5,952 nt of DNA from an uncultured Clostridia bacterium (GTDB lineage: Bacteria > Bacillota > Clostridia > Oscillospirales > Oscillospiraceae). Positions 4,466-5,952 of this stretch are shown here, in pieces (within the stretch, counting starts at the first letter, position 1; each line of letters opens with the position of its first letter). Location: NCBI GenBank assembly GCA_947176425.1, contig CAMWQV010000147.1, positions 1 through 5,952 of the forward strand, written 5' to 3'. A program made the position numbers and the translations under genes. The notes below the pieces were generated by a model. It saw only the letters and a program-made list of their open reading frames with translations. It had not been told where the DNA came from and did not search any database.

Positions 4466-4900
4466 ATGATAAAAAAACAAATTATTATTTTTGTCCGCGG
4501 AAAACAGTACTTTGACGGTCTGGAGCCGGACGAAACCGAATTGATGACCGAAGGCGTCATGGAACTGCGGGATGACGGAGAAATCCTCTTTGAGTATGAG
4601 GAAACGGAACTGACCGGAATGGAGGGAACGATTACCCGTTTCTCGGTCTGCGGCGATATCGTGACGCTTACCCGGAGCGGCCGGGTAAACTCGCAGATGG
4701 TCTTTCAGAAGGGCAAGCGGCACAGTTCGCTGTATGAGACGCCCTGGGGAACGATGGTGATCGACGTTTCCACCAACAGCCTGAGCTGCCGCCTCAGCGA
4801 ACACGGCGGCATTATGGAAATTAAATATTCTGTTGCCATTGATTACCAGAACACAGGCAGCAATGAATTTAAAATTCGTATCAGAGAGAGTATGAGGTAA
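4466..4900 (+). CDS. DUF1934 / YwiB-like beta-barrel protein, 144 aa
   Basis: Small cytosolic protein of unknown function, predicted calycin-like beta barrel. The pattern supports this: alternating strands such as GEILFEYEETELTGMEGTITRFSV, a VTLTRSGRVNSQMVFQKGKRH middle (family-like R-x-G-x-x-x-S-x-M-x-F-x-x-G), and an ETPWGTMVIDV segment where the family usually has YxTPxGx. It ends with the strand pair MEIKYSVAIDYQ and NEFKIRIRE. In Bacillus the ywiB gene is next to argS, and argS also follows here six bases after the stop, so the pairing is conserved and a link to argS expression is possible. The start is uncertain: ATG 4466 is chosen, TTG 4460 is in frame two codons earlier. Neither has a clear ribosome binding site, so translation is probably coupled to murI, whose stop ends at 4456. 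Confidence 0.85.
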   Translation: MIKKQIIIFVRGKQYFDGLEPDETELMTEGVMELRDDGEILFEYEETELTGMEGTITRFSVCGDIVTLTRSGRVNSQMVFQKGKRHSSLYETPWGTMVIDVSTNSLSCRLSEHGGIMEIKYSVAIDYQNTGSNEFKIRIRESMR

Positions 4901-4906
4901 CTAAAG

Positions 4907-5952
4907 ATGATTAACATGATACAAAACGCAAAAGATCAGGTGCAGGCTCTGACAGAAACCGCCTATCAGAAAGCGGTTTCGTTGGAAAAACTCCCCGGCG
5001 GGATACAGGTTCGGTGCGGAGTGGAAATCCCGAAGGATACCGCCAATGGGGATTATACCACGACCTTCGCGCTGGCCGCGGCAAAAGCGATGAAAAAAAG
5101 CCCCCGGGAGATCGCCAGGATTCTTTTGGATAACATGGACCTGACGGACAGCTATTTTACGTCCGCGGAGATTGCCGGGGCCGGATTCCTGAATTTCCGT
5201 CTGGGAAAGAGCTGGTATGCAGGCGTTCTGTCCGCGGTGGACAGCGAAGGCGGCGCGTATGGCCGTTCTGACGCCCTGAAAGGTCAGAAAATCATGGTGG
5301 AATTTGTTTCCGCTAATCCCACCGGCCCCATGCACATGGGCAATGCCCGCGGCGGCGTATTGGGCGATACCCTCGCCGCTGTTCTGGAGGCTGCGGGCGC
5401 AGAAGTGTGGCGGGAGTTCTATGTCAACGACGCCGGAAACCAGATCGAAAAATTTGCCGTTTCTTTGGAAGCCCGGTATTTGCAGATTCTCCTGGGCGAA
5501 GACGCGGTGGAATTTCCCCAGGACGGCTATCAGGGCGACGATATTAAAGAACTGGCGCAGAAATTCTATGAGAAACACGGCGGCGCTTTCCGCGACGCGC
5601 CGGAGAGAGAACGCCGGGACGCGCTTTCGTCTTTTGGGTTAGAGCAAAATATCCCCAAAATGAAAAGCGACCTCCAGCGTTATAAAATTGATTATGACGA
5701 ATGGTTTTTTGAGTCAACGCTCCATGAAAGCGGCTATGTAGCGGAGACGGTGCAGCTGCTGGCCGGCCGGGGTTACACCTACGAGCAGGACGGCGCGCTG
5801 TGGCTTGCTACCAGCCGGATTTTGGAGGAAAATTACCGTAAGGCCGGAAAAAGTGAGAAAGAAATTGCCAAGCTGGACCTGAAAGACGATGTTCTGCTCC
5901 GTGCGAACGGTTTTTACACCTATTTTGCCGCCGATATCGCCTATCACCGCAA
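4907..5952 (+). CDS. argS: Arginyl-tRNA synthetase, C-terminal part missing
   Basis: Cytoplasmic class I synthetase that charges tRNA-Arg. The frame is open from ATG 4907 to the window edge, 348 codons. Residues 1-100 form the N-terminal additional domain typical of ArgRS (ending IAGAGFLNFRL). The catalytic core follows: VEFVSANPTGPMHMGNARG, with the HIGH equivalent HMGN at 143-146 right after ANPTGP. Then come FYVNDAGNQI, the KSDLQRYKIDYDEWFFES stretch and the start of the LRANGFYTYFAADIAYH motif. The KMSK-type loop and anticodon-binding DALR domain would be beyond the edge; family length is about 550-580. ATG 4907 is nine bases after GAGG (4894-4897), which overlaps the end of the previous gene; ATG 4916 is in frame but less well placed. 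Last visible gene of the murI operon. No frameshift seen. Confidence 0.96.
   Translation, partial: MINMIQNAKDQVQALTETAYQKAVSLEKLPGGIQVRCGVEIPKDTANGDYTTTFALAAAKAMKKSPREIARILLDNMDLTDSYFTSAEIAGAGFLNFRLGKSWYAGVLSAVDSEGGAYGRSDALKGQKIMVEFVSANPTGPMHMGNARGGVLGDTLAAVLEAAGAEVWREFYVNDAGNQIEKFAVSLEARYLQILLGEDAVEFPQDGYQGDDIKELAQKFYEKHGGAFRDAPERERRDALSSFGLEQNIPKMKSDLQRYKIDYDEWFFESTLHESGYVAETVQLLAGRGYTYEQDGALWLATSRILEENYRKAGKSEKEIAKLDLKDDVLLRANGFYTYFAADIAYHR

Noticed and set aside
4259..4804. 181-codon minus-strand frame
   Set aside because: Antisense to murI and the DUF1934 gene, both well supported; a shadow of their codon pattern.
4901..5578. 225-codon minus-strand frame
   Set aside because: Fully antisense to argS, which shows clear synthetase motifs; no recognisable protein features in the reverse frame.
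1..5952. CRISPR array, tRNA or rRNA genes
   Set aside because: No regularly spaced repeats and no cloverleaf or rRNA segments seen on either strand.

Overview
The window looks chromosomal and comes from a low-to-moderate GC Firmicute, most likely a gut Clostridium relative near Oscillospiraceae/Ruminococcaceae. This rests on strong AGGAGG ribosome binding sites, TTGACA/TATAAT-type promoters, an amidase with a copper-amine-oxidase-like stalk domain, and a murI - DUF1934 - argS gene order that recalls the ywiB-argS pair of Bacillus. The taxon is my inference from protein style, not from a database match.

Layout. The 5' three quarters of cysS (cysteinyl-tRNA synthetase) lies on the minus strand at the left edge (1-1054). 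A 720-base stretch follows (1055-1778) that a gene caller would probably leave blank. It holds the cysS promoter; a broken or split small ORF (1142-1311, minus); a candidate ~75-nt small RNA on the plus strand (about 1371-1446) with its own promoter and terminator; a 56-aa ribbon-helix-helix (RHH) regulator gene (1436-1606, minus); its promoter, embedded in an inverted repeat that is a likely auto-operator; and the divergent promoter of the next gene. To the right on the plus strand are a secreted N-acetylmuramoyl-L-alanine amidase (1779-2663), a hairpin terminator, and a solitary FeoA-like protein (2744-2986). A bidirectional terminator separates feoA from a convergent 136-aa protein of unknown function (3037-3447, minus). 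A divergent promoter region (3448-3646) then leads into a tight plus-strand operon: murI (glutamate racemase, TTG start at 3647), a DUF1934/YwiB-like gene and argS (arginyl-tRNA synthetase, cut by the right edge).

How the genes work together. Most of the window is housekeeping: two aminoacyl-tRNA synthetases and two cell-wall enzymes, one making D-glutamate for peptidoglycan and one cutting stem peptides from the glycan. The unusual part is the compact RHH module between cysS and the amidase. An RHH gene under a dyad-covered promoter is followed by a converging short transcript complementary to the spacer between it and the downstream small ORF. That layout resembles the copG/antisense-RNA copy control of small plasmids, but no replication gene is present. 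It may be a remnant of a mobile element or a stand-alone regulatory cassette.
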